The translations under genes were made by a program, and so were the position numbers. A stretch of 56,988 nucleotides of DNA from Bimuria novae-zelandiae CBS 107.79 (Eukaryota > Ascomycota > Dothideomycetes > Pleosporales > Didymosphaeriaceae), in assembly GCA_010015655.1 (NCBI GenBank), contig ML976698.1, positions 1 through 56,988 on the forward strand, in the 5' to 3' direction. The notes beneath the pieces are model-generated. The model was not told where the DNA came from, did not search any database, and saw nothing but the letters and a program-made list of their open reading frames with translations. The number at the start of each line of letters is the position of its first letter. Position 1 is the first letter of the stretch. This document shows, one piece after another, positions 32,900 to 44,246 of the stretch.

Positions 32900-34321
32900 C
32901 TACTCAGTGGTAGGCGTTGAAAAGTGAACGAACATATTAGGGTTGCCGATGGGCCAACATATAGTCGGGATGTTAGCCTTGTCAGGCAAAACAAGGAAGA
33001 CTGTCGTCCATCCCTCAATTGGATGATAAATCTTCATACGGAGCTTCCCAAGATTCGTGTCATCCGTGAGAGTCTCCAATTGTCCAGGATCGGCCCACGT
33101 CTTCTTCAAGAACCACTTTTGAATATACGTTCCGGTGGCGAACCACAAGAAACGATGTTCGTCGGGCATCTCCTTAACTAGAAAACCTAGTTTCGAGTCT
33201 TCGTATACCGACTTGAAACTGGCATGCTTATGTTCCATCAGGGTACCCCGGGCCGAAGGGCGAAAGATGAGGTTGCCTTTAACCAACTGGGGCTTCCCCA
33301 GGTACTTATATCACCAAGCGTAACCTGTCGCTTCAAGCTCGAAAGACCTACCCAGCTCTGCCCACTTTTGGTCTTGGTCGAAGCACGGTTCATGAAAGGT
33401 TGCATAAGGTCCATCAGGTTGCCAACGCTACCCTTCTTGCCCATCAGGTCGAATACCGATATTATAAGCAGGGTCGTGAAGGATTCGTGCATACCAGAAA
33501 AATGCATGACCAAGCTCATGCAGAATCAGAAATGCAGTTTTGAGAATCAACGCAAGATTCTGTGTCCCAGACTTCTGCAAGTGTGATAGGTGAGTACTGT
33601 TCAAGTTCATAACCGTGAACTCTTCCGTGGCGCTGAAACGACCACCTGAACCTGAATACTCTGAGAAGGTGAACTTGAGTCCATGATACTGTCCATCGAG
33701 CATCTTTGCAAAGACCTGCTGTACTGCGTATTCCTTAGATGCTTGTGCCTTTGAATCCTTCGCGTCCTGAAGGATGTTGGCCAACGTAGGGATATCGCCA
33801 TCGTAAGACGCATGTTCGTTTCCAGTGTCTGCGTCAAAGTAGCAGAAGTCTCCGCTTAGATGAACCTTCAACGGTGCAGTCGCTACCTTCTGATACCATG
33901 ATTGTGATGCTGTAGTAGTCATAATCTGTGACACTAACGTTAGTTGCAATACAGGCTTCATCAGAGCATAAGTCTCATCGTTGGGTTTCCACGAGTCGCT
34001 GCTCACCCAATTATCGCGGGCAAACAAAGGATGGATCTCGTTGTCCAACTCATAAACCCAAGCATTTCCACCTTGTGAATCCCCCAGTGCGATATGTGAA
34101 ATTAACCACATCATCTGCCAAGGGAGCATAGTGCCACCGAAAAATTATTCTGTAGCAGCGCTGTTTGCGATTTCATCTGTCTCAGGCGGCAGAGAGGAAT
34201 ACAGCCGCTTTAGGTCATGTAGAACAGCAAGCCATACGCTGCCTCCACTAAGAACACGTCTATGAACCTCTTCTAGAAGCTTCTTGCGAGAAATGCTTGG
34301 TGTTGCTGGTTCCGATGCCAT
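32900..34321 (-). pseudogene. HExxH metallopeptidase-like protein D, tandem paralog of C
   Basis: From the ATG at 34321 the frame runs through SRKKLLEEVHRRVLSGG, VYELDNEIHPLFARDNW, KPVLQLT, YQKVATAPLK, AVQQVFAKMLDGQ, LILHELGHAFFWYAR, WFATGTYIQKWFLKKTW and NIPTICWPIGNP, ending at 32900. All blocks stay in one register, and several align with gene C (ELDNE[V/I]HP, HE..HAF.W, KWFLK.TW). Three stops interrupt it: TAA at 34145, TAG at 33428 and a TGA near 33313. The TGA can be removed by a 48-nt intron (33277-33324) that joins EATG to NLIFRPSA. The TAA has no convincing intron; the TAG might be spliced out by an 84-nt intron but at the cost of a conserved-looking stretch. Translation could instead begin at the ATG at 34129. 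I infer partial decay or unresolved introns. Peptidase activity is suggested only by HELGH. Confidence 0.5.
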
Positions 34322-34706
34322 GTTCGTCAGCTTGCGTGCGATCAACACATGCAACAATGTGGTTGTCTGTTGAACCGGGAAATATTTAATGTAGGACGTG
34401 CTTGCCAAACTTATACCCAAGAAATCCTTTCACCACTCGTCGTCATGAGCGCAGGATAGAAGGTAATAACCTTGTACTAGCCTTCACAATGTTAGATCTA
34501 TATTATCAGCGCACAAAGTGCCACTTCGCATACGACACAAATCTCCTGCGACACCATCGCACGCGTTGGCCGCACCCGCGAACGCTTTGTCTCCAGCAGA
34601 CTCGCGGTTGGCTGATGGAACAACATCTTGTCTTAGATACGTGAGTATCGTACACACCCTCCGAATCCACGAACCAGGCATCGCCAATGCCATTAAGCTT
34701 GTCGAT
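34322..34706. other. Intergenic, no gene seen
   Basis: Lies between HExxH gene D and the 3' end of the next minus-strand gene. Nothing recognised. Confidence 0.45.
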
Positions 34707-35646
34707 CTACACAGTCCTAATATCCCTACTCTCCTCCATTACCCCCTCACCTGCACCCCTCTCCAACGCCCTCGTTTCTTTATCATGCTTCCTCCTAATC
34801 AACGTCAACATCACGCTATTATACAGCAAAAACAGCGCCGAAGTAGCCACAGAAAGCGCCGCCGTAACGATAATCGTCGCTCGTGCAGTGACGGAATACT
34901 GGCCTATAACCCCCCTCATAATTAGTCACAACTACCTATCTCCCTCAGAAATAGTAGACAAGATACGTACCATCTTGTGCCGAGTAAATATTCACCAGCG
35001 TAGATATCAGCCCCGCAATACTATTCATCAGCGCAGGCAGGAAGATACGGTTGACGACCCAGACATAGTTCTTCCTGTGCTTCCACCACAGCCAGAGACA
35101 CCCGAGCACGCCGATCCCGCATGCGAAGGCCGCGACGTAGAGGAGCGGCACGTTTCGCACCGTCTTCAGCGCTTGCGATTCAAGTCGGGTATCCGCTTTG
35201 TTGTCTAGTTCTTTATCGTTCAGCTTGTTGAACGTCGCGGGGAACACGATGTAGCCAGCGAGAAGTATCCAGGTGGAGAACGAAGCCAGGATATTGTGCA
35301 GCTTGGGGACGTTGTCTAGGCCGAGGAGCATGTCGATGTACTTTGTTTTCGCGGTTGTATGGCGGCGCTGGAGCCCGGGACGCTCTGGTCTTTGTGATGC
35401 AGTCGACTTGGTGCGGTCGATGGCTGAAAGGTTGCGCTTCATTTGCGACGATGCGCGCACAGGTTCTTGGATGCGGGTTGAAGGGTTCCGTGTTGGTGCT
35501 GGCTTCGAAGGGGCCTTGACGGAAGCACTGTCTTTCCGCTTCTCATCCATGCTGCGCGGTCCTTCGATAGAACCTGAAGGCTCTCGCACGGTGGGGAGAA
35601 CGGGCTCAGGCTCGCTCTGCTCTTTCTTTCGCTTGAACGACTTCAT
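34707..35646 (-). CDS. Conserved fungal four-helix membrane protein
   Basis: Exons on the minus strand are 35646-34971 and 34903-34707 with one 67-nt intron, giving 290 residues. The N-terminal third is polar and Ser/Pro/Arg-rich (KKEQSEPEPVLPTV, NPSTRIQEPVRASS), probably cytosolic. Then come KYIDMLLGLDNVPKLHNILA and hydrophobic helices (FSTWILLAGYIVFPATF; VPLLYVAAFACGIGVLGCLW; IFLPALMNSIAGLISTLVNI; ATIIVTAALSVATSALFLLY). The intron falls inside NIYSAQDG-QYSVTARA. The order DMLL..D.VP..HNILASF, WLWW, LISTLVN.YSAQ is familiar from uncharacterised Pezizomycotina proteins, but I know no function. The tail is polar. It is divergent from the secreted-protein gene at 36680. Confidence 0.75.
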
Positions 35647-36679
35647 CGTAGCAGGAATAGGAATTTGCTCAAGGATAGTAGCTACTTGATGGCTCTACAA
35701 GAACTCGATAACCAAGTCTCCAGGAACCGACCCACCTTGCTGTATATCATTCCCTCGCTACCTTGCGATTTACATCACCATCTAGCCCACATCTTGCTCC
35801 TGCAGCCCCAACCAGGGGCGCAAAACCTGTTCCTGAGACGCGGAACGTATTCGCCACTCGCATGGCATGACAACGCTCGGTTTGAACCGAATCTGATAGC
35901 AGCCAAACGGACCGTCTAACGGGCGTGTAACTTGTTTCGTGATAGAGAAAGGCGCAGTGGACGGATGGTTGGTGGAGTCGCGGAAGCGAGACAGGGGCTA
36001 GTGCCGATCCCTTTGCGTCATTGCGCAGACAGAACGTCCTGCTTTTCTCCAACCTCACGACGCTGGCAGACAAGGCTGACGGCTATAAAGATGCAAATAA
36101 ACGTTGGTGGAGGCTTAGATCTCTAGACCAAAAACTACACAACCCACAAACCACCGTCCGCTTCCTGTGCATACCTGATTGGTGGAGATATCCGTGCACG
36201 TGACCCTTCTCCAACGCCCCTTTCCTATCACAACTCCAGTCCACCAGAACTCTCCGCCCTCACATGCAAGGCACATGTGTCCTTTCCCCCCCCCGTCACC
36301 AGACTCAGGTATACTCCACCGTGTCCTATTAATCTATACCTCAGGTAGGCGAGTCGACAGAGTGGACCGCCGACCCCGGCGGTTAATATGGAAAGCGGGA
36401 AAACGGTGCGCCAGCGTCTCAAACTACCGGGACAGGCAAGCTTCGAGAAGAAGAGGACAGAGAAGCATGGAGAAGCGGAGGAGCTAGGAGCTTGGGGTAC
36501 TTCGAGCTATCTATTCATAAGAGAATTTGTGACCACTTTTTTTTGGATGGCTTTTTGGTCTGCTTTGCTGTGATACCCTTTTACTGCTTCTTCTTCCTCC
36601 TATTCTTCATATTGGAACTAAATCTATCGCATCGTAACCCAACAACGATCTAAAGAAAGCTTCAAGAGAAAGAGTCAAA
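35647..36679. other. Divergent intergenic region, no gene seen
   Basis: About 1 kb between a minus-strand membrane protein gene and a plus-strand secreted protein gene. Frames here are short and without motif. It holds both promoters. Confidence 0.45.
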
Positions 36680-37448
36680 ATGCGCTTCCCAACCATCCTC
36701 CCCCTCCTCGCCGCCACAGCGCTCGCCTCCTCCTCCTCCTCCGCCTCCGACTCCGACTCCTCCTCTTCGTCCTCCGCCTCCCCCACCCCCGAAGAGCCCA
36801 CCCCCGCCGGCGAAATCTGGACCGCAAAATGGACCGACTCGGACCTCTCCCCCTACCAGAAACTCTGCGCCAGCAGCACCACCTTCAAAGCCTCCATCTA
36901 CACGCTCGGCGAAATGTACCCAACCCTCAAAGAATGGGCGCCCCAGCTCAAAGTCTTCTACAACAAGCAGCTCTACCCCGGGTCGTGGGAGGGCAAAGAC
37001 GTCCACGGCGAGGGGAGAGAGTTGTTGAAGATGCCATATGAGGAGCTGCCGTTTGCGGTTAGGGAGTGGTACGTACATTACTTTCATTGAACTGGATCGG
37101 CGCATGACAGGTTGGTCTACGATGTGGATAGGGCGATGCTAATATGAGGGGAAACATAGGCTCCACAAGACGCCCAAACAGCGCCACTTCAGCGTCCAGG
37201 ATGATGTCGTGTTCTTCGCGCCTGGCGCCATCTACCCGATCTTACCGCTCTTCGTTGACGAGCCGGCGTCGACGTCGCTGTCCGACTGCGAAGGCTTGTA
37301 CGAGGATCTTGAAAATTACTCTGCTACGCCGAAAGAAGGCGTTGTGCTAGGCAAGGTGGAGCGTAAGAGCTTGGGAAAGAATGCGGTGGAGGTCACGGTT
37401 GAGGCCTTCCAGGTCAAGGGTAAGGCGGAAGGCAAGGATGAACTGTGA
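36680..37448 (+). CDS. Secreted protein with Ser-rich N-terminal linker
   Basis: Exons are 36680-37068 and 37160-37448 with one 91-nt intron, giving 225 residues. The signal peptide MRFPTILPLLAATALA is followed by a run of Ser and Asp/Ser repeats and then EEPTPAGEIWTAKWTDSD. The globular part includes YQKLCASSTTFKASIYTLGE, LKVFYNKQLYPGSWEGKDV, PYEELPFAVREW joined to LHKTPKQRHFSV, and DDVVFFAPGAIYPILPLFVD. Only two cysteines are visible in the mature part. I do not recognise the family. The intron phase restores the Trp codon of REW. Likely an extracellular or cell-wall-associated protein; function unknown. Confidence 0.7.
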
Positions 37449-37608
37449 GCACGGTTCGCGGGGGGACGGAAAGCAGAATAGAAGAAAAGGGTTTTTTTCT
37501 TGTACATAGCTTCTCCATTGGGGTATCAATGGCGTTCAGGACCATCGCAGGGCCTAACTAGACAAGCCCAACGAAACTAATATTGTGTCCAACCTTCTTT
37601 CGAATCAT

Positions 37609-38820
37609 TCAAGCCCGGTTCTTCCTCTCCTCCGCCCGGTTCTGTCTTCGGCGTGTCCAATGCTTAACGGAAGTGATGGCGTCCACCATGTTGAAGAAGA
37701 AAATAAATAGAAAAATAGCGCCGACAATACCTAGTACTGCCGCCACACTGACCATGCTGAAAACCACAAATCCAAAGCAAGTCGTGAGGAAAGCATTGTC
37801 GTCTTGGAGCGGGTTCACGGTCGCGCCGACTTGCATGGCCGCCAATACCAGGCTAAAGAATACAAAGACGATGAGAATCCACGAAAACTTGCGCTGAAAG
37901 AAGACGACATAGCGGTTGTATCCGTATAGATAACCTCGAACGAAGTGCGTTGTTGCATAGCGAATCCGATAGATGGAATTGATGCGGCCCAGCCTCAGAT
38001 CGCCGAAGTGGAAGCGCTTGTTTACCTGGTCGAGCGCGCGAATATCGATATGCTCCACAAACTCGGTGACGAACGCCTTCCACCAGTGCCATGTCACAAA
38101 GCTCGGTATAATATACAGCTCGTGAGCCATCTTGAGGTCCAGGGGCGTGTTGAGTAGCCAGATGTAGCTGAGCAGGAACCCGCATGCTGTCTTGTGCAGC
38201 TCCTCGTCCTCGCACAGATACTGGGTCCAGAAGTCGTGGCTCAGCATGTACTCGGCTAGCGGTTTGATGATGAGCTTGTTCGAGAAGCGCACTAAATGCA
38301 GATCCATCTGCTGTGTCGGCAGGACCTCCATCTGGAGCATCTTGTAGCGGTGCAGCGCTCTCGCGCGGTTAGGCCGCCCGCACATCCAGAGATGTCCATG
38401 TATGCGATTGAGCCGCTCGAGGTTCAGGTCCTCTTTTACGAACGTGGCAATGTCGGTATTGACGAGGAACGGCTCGTAGGTATTGGCCGAGAGCGTAGGA
38501 AGCGATTGGACATCCGTCAGTGGTATGTTAGACGCTGAGTCGAGGACGGGCACCTGGCCGTAGTCGGCGGTGCCATTGCCATTGGGTAGAGATGATGGAT
38601 GCGATGCAGCGACGGTGAATGATGGCTGTGGAGGAATATCGCGCGGAGCGAAAGGCGGCTGTCGTGTGGATACCGATGTGTGCGCAGTAGCGATCTGGGT
38701 CCGCTAGAGTTAGCACTCTAAGAATGCGTACAGGAACACGCAGAGGGTCATACAGTAACAGAATTATCACCCGCCATGGCTACTCACAGCGAATGTTGTC
38801 GACGAACGTGTTCTCGCCAT
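37609..38820 (-). CDS. Multi-pass membrane protein of the DUF6601 type
   Basis: Exons on the minus strand are 38820-38788 and 38703-37609 with one 84-nt intron, giving about 375 residues. The conserved body includes LERLNRIHGHLWMCGRPNRA, ALHRYKMLQM, FLLSYIWLLNTPLDLKMAHE, WWKAFVTEFVEHID, RFHFGDLRLGRINSIYR and GYNRYVVFFQRKFSWILIV, ending with two hydrophobic helices and a basic tail (HWTRRRQNRAEERKNRA). This is, from memory, the uncharacterised fungal DUF6601 family. The N-terminal exon is short (MARTRSSTTFA); the phase excludes the nearby ATG in another register. A longer in-frame start at 39003 is possible. Function unknown; probably an endomembrane protein. Confidence 0.75.
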
Positions 38821-39321
38821 GGGCAGAGGAGGAGCTACAAGTAACCGTGTCACGCCGGGCTGCGTCTGCAAGTCGCGGTGGGTTGTTCTCAGGTGCCATC
38901 GTTTCGAATGAGAAGGCTGGATGCGGGAGCCAAATTGGGGGAATGTGGGGGCTGCGGCTGACGGGGAACGTCTACCGCGCACAGAGTCTGGTTCGGATGC
39001 CATGTTACCCTTTACACAGGTCGACTGCACCGGATCACCTGAACGCAAATAACAATTGATCATAAGGCCTATCTATCCTTGGTGTAGAGCATCGCTGTCA
39101 CCCATTGAACTCCATAACCCATCTCGGCCAAGCCAAACGATTTGAAAGGCATTCTGATGTGTTATGTGAAGTGACCACAGTCATCACACCCGTTGGGTAT
39201 CCTGCCATCGTTACCCGTTCCTTTCGCTATGCAGTCGTTTTGTGCCATCCCATGCAATAACCCGATTCACTCCCTAGAATATGCCGAAGCTCGCTTGAAA
39301 ATTGCATGCGCTCTATATTAA
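38821..39321. other. Intergenic, no further gene seen
   Basis: Upstream of the DUF6601 gene and downstream of the BAR-SH3 gene. It may include extra N-terminal coding sequence of the DUF6601 gene if the start at 39003 is used. Confidence 0.4.
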
Positions 39322-41221
39322 TCACTTCACGTAGTTGGCAGGAAAGCTGCCCCGGCAGCCCCGCAGTTCTCCCTCCCACCAGTCTTGCGAGCTGTTTGTC
39401 TTCTTGATCACACGGATCTTATCACCTTCCCTAAACGACAAGTCGCCGTCGTTCTGCGATTCGAAATCGTACATGGCCGTGACGTATTCGCCGTGGAATG
39501 AACCAACCTTCTTCGGCGGCGGCGGTGGCGGTGGCTTCTTCTTTGCTGCTATTGACTGCGGAGACGGGTAGCCTCCTGCTCCTGTAAACGTTGAGCCTGA
39601 GGAGGGAATGCGCGGTCTGCCGTTGCCGTTGCTGTTGCCAAAATAATCATCATGCCCGTTCGTATGGTTCGATGATGCATCCGAGTACGATGAGGTCCGT
39701 CTGCCGTATTGGTCGAACGTTGGTGTCGGAATCAGGCCAGGAGAAGAACCGCGGATCCTGGGCTTGGAAGTGCTGAGGGAGTTTATGGAAGGTTTACTCG
39801 CAAGATTGAGCTTGGGTGGTGGTGGTCCGTCGTCTTCTTCTTCTGTGGCGGGTGGGAGATTGTGCCGCTCTGGCCTCGGCGATCTGGAACGAATCGTGGT
39901 GACGGTTTCGTTGCTGCTAGCTCTCCTACCAGGCAAGACCCTGTTTCTGATGCCAATGCCTAGACACGACAATTAGTCTTCTGTAACATGTATGTCTGGG
40001 TCTGACAAAAGAACCATGAATGTTGATGCAGGAACAATTCAAAGGTACGCACCAGTTATCGTATCCCCTTTGTCTGGCAGTCGCATCGGTTGAGCTCTCG
40101 CTTTCCCAGTCCTAAGAAGCTCAAAGTTCTCCTCCATTTCTTTTCGCATGGGCGTGAAGCTAGCATCCCACAGGGGAATGACCTCCTCGGGCTCGGGAGG
40201 CGGATCTGGATATCCTTGCTCATGCGAGTATTGATGAAGAACAGTATAGAGGTTGCCAATCAAGTTGTTCTGGAGTATGATCTGGTTGGCGAGCAGGTGC
40301 GGAAGCAAGGAGAAGGTAGCGGCATTGAGCTTGGGAAGCTGGGTGCGAAGCCCTTCGTCGGCGTAGTTGTACTCGTGAACAGCACGTTCGAGATCGGCTT
40401 CGTGCTTGGCCAACGCCGTGTTCTCCCGGTCGGAGCGAGTCTTCTTCTTCTGAAGGCTTTCGGCGCGGCTTTTGTAGCGTTCGTAATCGACCTGCGCAAC
40501 GACTTTGTCAACCTTCACCCACCAACGAGGCTACAGCCCATACCTTTTTGTCCTCGCGCTTACTAATCGCCTTCTTCATGGGCTTCAGCGCATCTCTGGC
40601 TAGCTTCGCGGGCAAGATGAGTTTCTTGTCGATATCCTTGATTTCTTCCATCATGTCCGTCTTGAGCTCGGAGAAAGCCTCTTCGAGCTTGACGGCGCGC
40701 TCCATGGTTTCGGCCGGCGTGTCGACATGTTCGAATTTCGTGAATTCGCCGGCGACAGGTTTGTAGATGCTGTGCAAGCCCTCGGCGCAGGCAAGCTGGT
40801 GGTTGAGGATGTTTGTCCAGGCGTCGCGCCATTGGGCTGAAGCTTCCTCGATCTGGGATTATGTCAGGAACATTGAATGCAATTGCGACGACACAAACGT
40901 CGACTTATGATCGACATATTGTCGGTGTTGTGTGGTGCTGCCGGGAGGATGGTGCAACCCCGCTGGTCAATTGCTTGCGCGGCCCACTACCCCCTCCCCT
41001 NNNNNNNNNNNNNNNNNNNNNNNNNNNNNNNNNNNNNNNNNNNNNNNNNNNNNNNNNNNNNNNNNNNNNNNNNNNNNNNNNNNNNNACAACGGGGTGGAC
41101 TCACATTCTTCAGCATCTGGTCGCTGTCGTTGAAGTCCCGCAGCATGGCCTCAATGTCGGCCTCGTTGGGCGTCCGCGCCATGAAGGGCAGGCGCCCAAA
41201 CTTCCTCTGCATTCGCTGCAT
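39322..41221 (-). CDS. BAR-SH3 protein of the amphiphysin/RVS167 type
   Basis: Exons on the minus strand are 41221-41105, 40852-40544, 40491-40053 and 39959-39322, giving 500 residues. The BAR domain starts MQRMQRKFGRLPFMAR, continues with EAMLRDFNDSDQMLKN, joined across the first intron to IEEASAQWRDAWTNILNHQL, then KPMKKAISKREDKK joined to VDYERYKSRAESLQKKKTR, and DEGLRTQLPKLNAATFSLLP. A Pro/Ser-rich linker with a run of seven prolines between lysines leads to a C-terminal SH3 domain (VTAMYDFESQNDGDLSFREG; DWWEGELRG; GSFPANYVK). Such proteins bend membranes at endocytic actin patches. The first intron (40853-41104) contains the 86-N assembly gap, so a further small exon there cannot be excluded, although the exon phases already match. 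Confidence 0.85.
41001..41086. other. Assembly gap (86 N)
   Basis: The run of N lies in the first intron of the BAR-SH3 gene, next to a C-rich stretch (CCCCCTCCCCT). The true length is unknown. Confidence 0.95.
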
Positions 41222-41717
41222 GGCGAGCGGGGACTGCAGCTGTGTGCAATGTGGAAGGAAGTTAAGAATGCAAAGAAACGGAGGTTGGGTCTAGTGAAGA
41301 AAGAGGCAGTGCAACGGGCTGACTTTCAGTCAGAGTGCACGGAGGCTGCCCGTTGACAAAAGCTCATGTCATAGGCAAAGTAGCGAACGAACATGGGGTG
41401 GTAGGGCTGGGGGCGCATTGGCAGAAGCCCCTCGTTTCAGCGACGGGGACCCGTTGGGACGAACACCTAATTATCATCAGACGCACAGATGATGTCGTGA
41501 GGCCTGGCAGAGGTTCCACCGTGGGTTACGCAGGGCCCGTTGCGCCTCTGTCACTTTATTGGGTTGCAGCCATGGGTGGTTCTGATCATGTGCTTTCGTG
41601 GATGGCATCTGGCACGCCTCGCGTCGCCTTCTCCTCCACCCCGCCCAGCAGCGCACCTCCGCCCCTCCCCATGCCCGGCGCTGCACTCAGGACGCGTCGC
41701 TCCCCGCTGCCGACGCG
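41222..41717. promoter_or_regulatory. Divergent promoter region of the BAR-SH3 and DUF2439 genes
   Basis: 496 bp between the two start codons. In the part next to the DUF2439 gene a longer in-frame start exists at 41598. No specific factor site recognised. Confidence 0.4.
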
Positions 41718-44246
41718 ATGACGGCTCCCATGCGAGGCATGCCACGGCTGTCTGCCATCCCCGCATCGCAAAACACGGCGCCCGTCGCCGAGTTCCGCTG
41801 CCTCTTTACCCACGACACGCGCAAGAAGCAGAAAAAGTGGCAAGATGGTTTCCTCAAGTTCCACTCCTTCAACAGCCGCGTCATCGTGTACGACGCAGCG
41901 CGATTCGCCGTGGGCGATACATACTACAAGGACAGCAATGAGCTGCGCGAGGGCGACGAGCTCATGCTGGACAAGGGCGTCATGGTGGAAGTGTCGGAGC
42001 CCCTGGGAGTGACGCAAACAGACCTGACGCCTCTATTCGAGCGGAAAGCTAAAGACTCGCCGCAACGCAATAACGCTCCAGGCCCACAGAAGCCGCTGCC
42101 CAGACCCACGATACCCGCGAGCAACCCACTCAGAGCAGCGTCGCAACTGCGGCACAAGTCGCTCAACACACTGCTGGGGACACCCAAAGGGCCCATTGGA
42201 AAGGCTGTGCCGATAAGATCACCATACGAGGAAAGAGCGGAGAAGGAAAATCTGCACGCTGAGGAAAGAGCGACCAAGAGGCAGAAGACGACGCATGCAG
42301 CACCCCTCCAACAGACACGACACTCGTACCCGGTGAGGGAGACCGCACCGACAGAGGTCCCTCGTCCTTCCACCAGGCCATTGCAGGTACCCCAATCCGC
42401 CGCAGTCACACACCCACAGCCTGTTCCGCGCTCCGCGACCGTCATCACCTTGAGCTCTCAGCCAGAGGCCGACAATATCCCGTCCGATGTCACACTACCC
42501 TGCACGCCTTCTAAACCAGAATCCTGGGCTCGTCCAGCGATTGCCACCCCCGCGCCAGCTCCAAAGGAACCAGAGCCGCGGCAGGACCGTGCCAACCCAA
42601 CTCCAAAGCTGCCCAAAGGGAAAGTGCCAGTCCCCCATGTCAAGGCACAGCAGACCCCTCGACCGCCTCCATCACCTTCTTCTCCGCCTGTGAGCGCTTC
42701 GAATCGCATCGCGAATGTCGATTTCGCGATCCAACCCATGTCTGATCCCCCGCAAGAACCTTCCCCGGTTCAATCGCCTCCTGAAGTCCTAATTCCTCTC
42801 CAGAAAAGGAAGACAAAGTCACTGAAATTGTCGACCGGAGTCAAACGTGGGATGCTTCTGTGCCAGTCTGTTCCTGCCAGGAGGCAAGATGGTCCAGGCG
42901 AACCGAGCGCCCCAATATGCAAGCCCAAAGAACGTGTCAAGAATTCGTCGTTGCAGACTGATCGAAGTGGCCCAGTTCCTCAAAATAACGGCGCCGCGCC
43001 ACAGAAGGGGAAGGTCGGTGGCAATGGCACAACGGTAGATGCGAGACGCATTGCGGAATCTGAGTGCAATGACATGACCGTAACGGAGACCGAAGAAATC
43101 CCCTTGGAAATATTAGACGACGCGCCTTTGAAAATTTTGGACGACCCAGATTTGGTACATGGCTTCATGGATCAGCAACTGCTTGTGACTCCATCGCCTC
43201 CTACTCTCAACCAACCGACTAAGCCGGATTCTCCCAAAAATTCCAAGCATGCCAAGGCAGCTTCGACGAAGAAAACCCCGAAGAGTAGGAAACGCGCGGA
43301 TGATCTGTCCATTGAAGATTATGCACCGAAGAGGAAGAAAGCTAGGGTCGCGCAGCCAAAACATACTACAGCAAAGCCCACGAGAAGGAATAAGGCCGAG
43401 AAAACAATGCCTGTTCTTTCAAGCCCACCGTCTCCAGCGCCAGATGCAGGTGGATCAGAAGTACCATCAAGAGAGGCTTCCATTGCCCCTTCAAAACCGA
43501 CGAACGGACGCCCACGCAATGTACCCACGCCACTCTCGACTACAAAACTCGCTGCGTTATCAACCGGCGGGTTCAAGAAAAAGCACAAAAAGCCGCAGGC
43601 TCAAGCACCAGCATCCGAAGTCACTGTGCCACCTCCGCGGCCCGTGACCGTGGCTCTGCCCCCTCATCCTCTCAGGTCCAGTAAGAATGGACCGCTGATG
43701 AGTACGACGGAGCTCTCGGCTTTGCTGCAGTCAGGTCCAAAATCGATGCGCCTAGAAGACGATCCAATTGAAGATCCTTCGCAGGGAGAGAACAACTTCT
43801 CGCCTTCCAAACGGTCAGGCGGCTTCAAACGCACACGAAGCGAGAATGATGCGCCGATTCCTTCCACAAGTGAAGAGTGGGAACAACAGAATCTACCCAA
43901 AGAGCCCAAATCGTTGGAGACTACAAAGCCAACGGTCACGGTAGCGACGAAACCGAAAGCTGGGGGGTTAGCAGCACTGGTGAAAAAGACGGATCCGAGG
44001 CGGAAGTTTAAGCGCACACAGAGCCTGAGTATTGCAACGGGAATGGCTAATGCGAATGCAGAGGAGCCGGAGGTCGTGACACCACGGGTGGATGATGATG
44101 TTGGACCTTGGAGTACGGAGGCGTTTGACTTGTTTGATTGGAAGCCGCCAGGGAAAGAGTGGAAGGTTGAAGGAACGAAGATGAGATTGGTTGATGTTGA
44201 GAGTGATACGGATCAGGGAGTTGGGTTGCTGATTAACGGGAAGTAG
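41718..44246 (+). CDS. DUF2439 (ZGRF1/Dbl2-type) nuclear protein
   Basis: A single frame of 842 codons from the ATG at 41718. The conserved domain is at about residues 20-105: TAPVAEFRCLFTHDTRKKQK, KWQDGFLKFHSFNSRVIVYD, FAVGDTYYKDSNELREGDEL. This is the DUF2439 domain (PF10382) found in fission-yeast Dbl2 and at the N-terminus of ZGRF1, proteins that act with helicases on recombination intermediates. The remainder is low-complexity, rich in Pro, Ser and Lys, with motifs such as HKSLNTLLGTPKGPIGKA, STTKLAALSTGGFKKKHKKP and LSALLQSG, ending DLFDWKPPGKEW. Many KRK/KKK patches suggest nuclear import. An in-frame ATG 40 codons upstream (41598) is less likely because the domain starts soon after 41718. 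No helicase domain is present. Confidence 0.8.
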   Translation: MTAPMRGMPRLSAIPASQNTAPVAEFRCLFTHDTRKKQKKWQDGFLKFHSFNSRVIVYDAARFAVGDTYYKDSNELREGDELMLDKGVMVEVSEPLGVTQTDLTPLFERKAKDSPQRNNAPGPQKPLPRPTIPASNPLRAASQLRHKSLNTLLGTPKGPIGKAVPIRSPYEERAEKENLHAEERATKRQKTTHAAPLQQTRHSYPVRETAPTEVPRPSTRPLQVPQSAAVTHPQPVPRSATVITLSSQPEADNIPSDVTLPCTPSKPESWARPAIATPAPAPKEPEPRQDRANPTPKLPKGKVPVPHVKAQQTPRPPPSPSSPPVSASNRIANVDFAIQPMSDPPQEPSPVQSPPEVLIPLQKRKTKSLKLSTGVKRGMLLCQSVPARRQDGPGEPSAPICKPKERVKNSSLQTDRSGPVPQNNGAAPQKGKVGGNGTTVDARRIAESECNDMTVTETEEIPLEILDDAPLKILDDPDLVHGFMDQQLLVTPSPPTLNQPTKPDSPKNSKHAKAASTKKTPKSRKRADDLSIEDYAPKRKKARVAQPKHTTAKPTRRNKAEKTMPVLSSPPSPAPDAGGSEVPSREASIAPSKPTNGRPRNVPTPLSTTKLAALSTGGFKKKHKKPQAQAPASEVTVPPPRPVTVALPPHPLRSSKNGPLMSTTELSALLQSGPKSMRLEDDPIEDPSQGENNFSPSKRSGGFKRTRSENDAPIPSTSEEWEQQNLPKEPKSLETTKPTVTVATKPKAGGLAALVKKTDPRRKFKRTQSLSIATGMANANAEEPEVVTPRVDDDVGPWSTEAFDLFDWKPPGKEWKVEGTKMRLVDVESDTDQGVGLLINGK

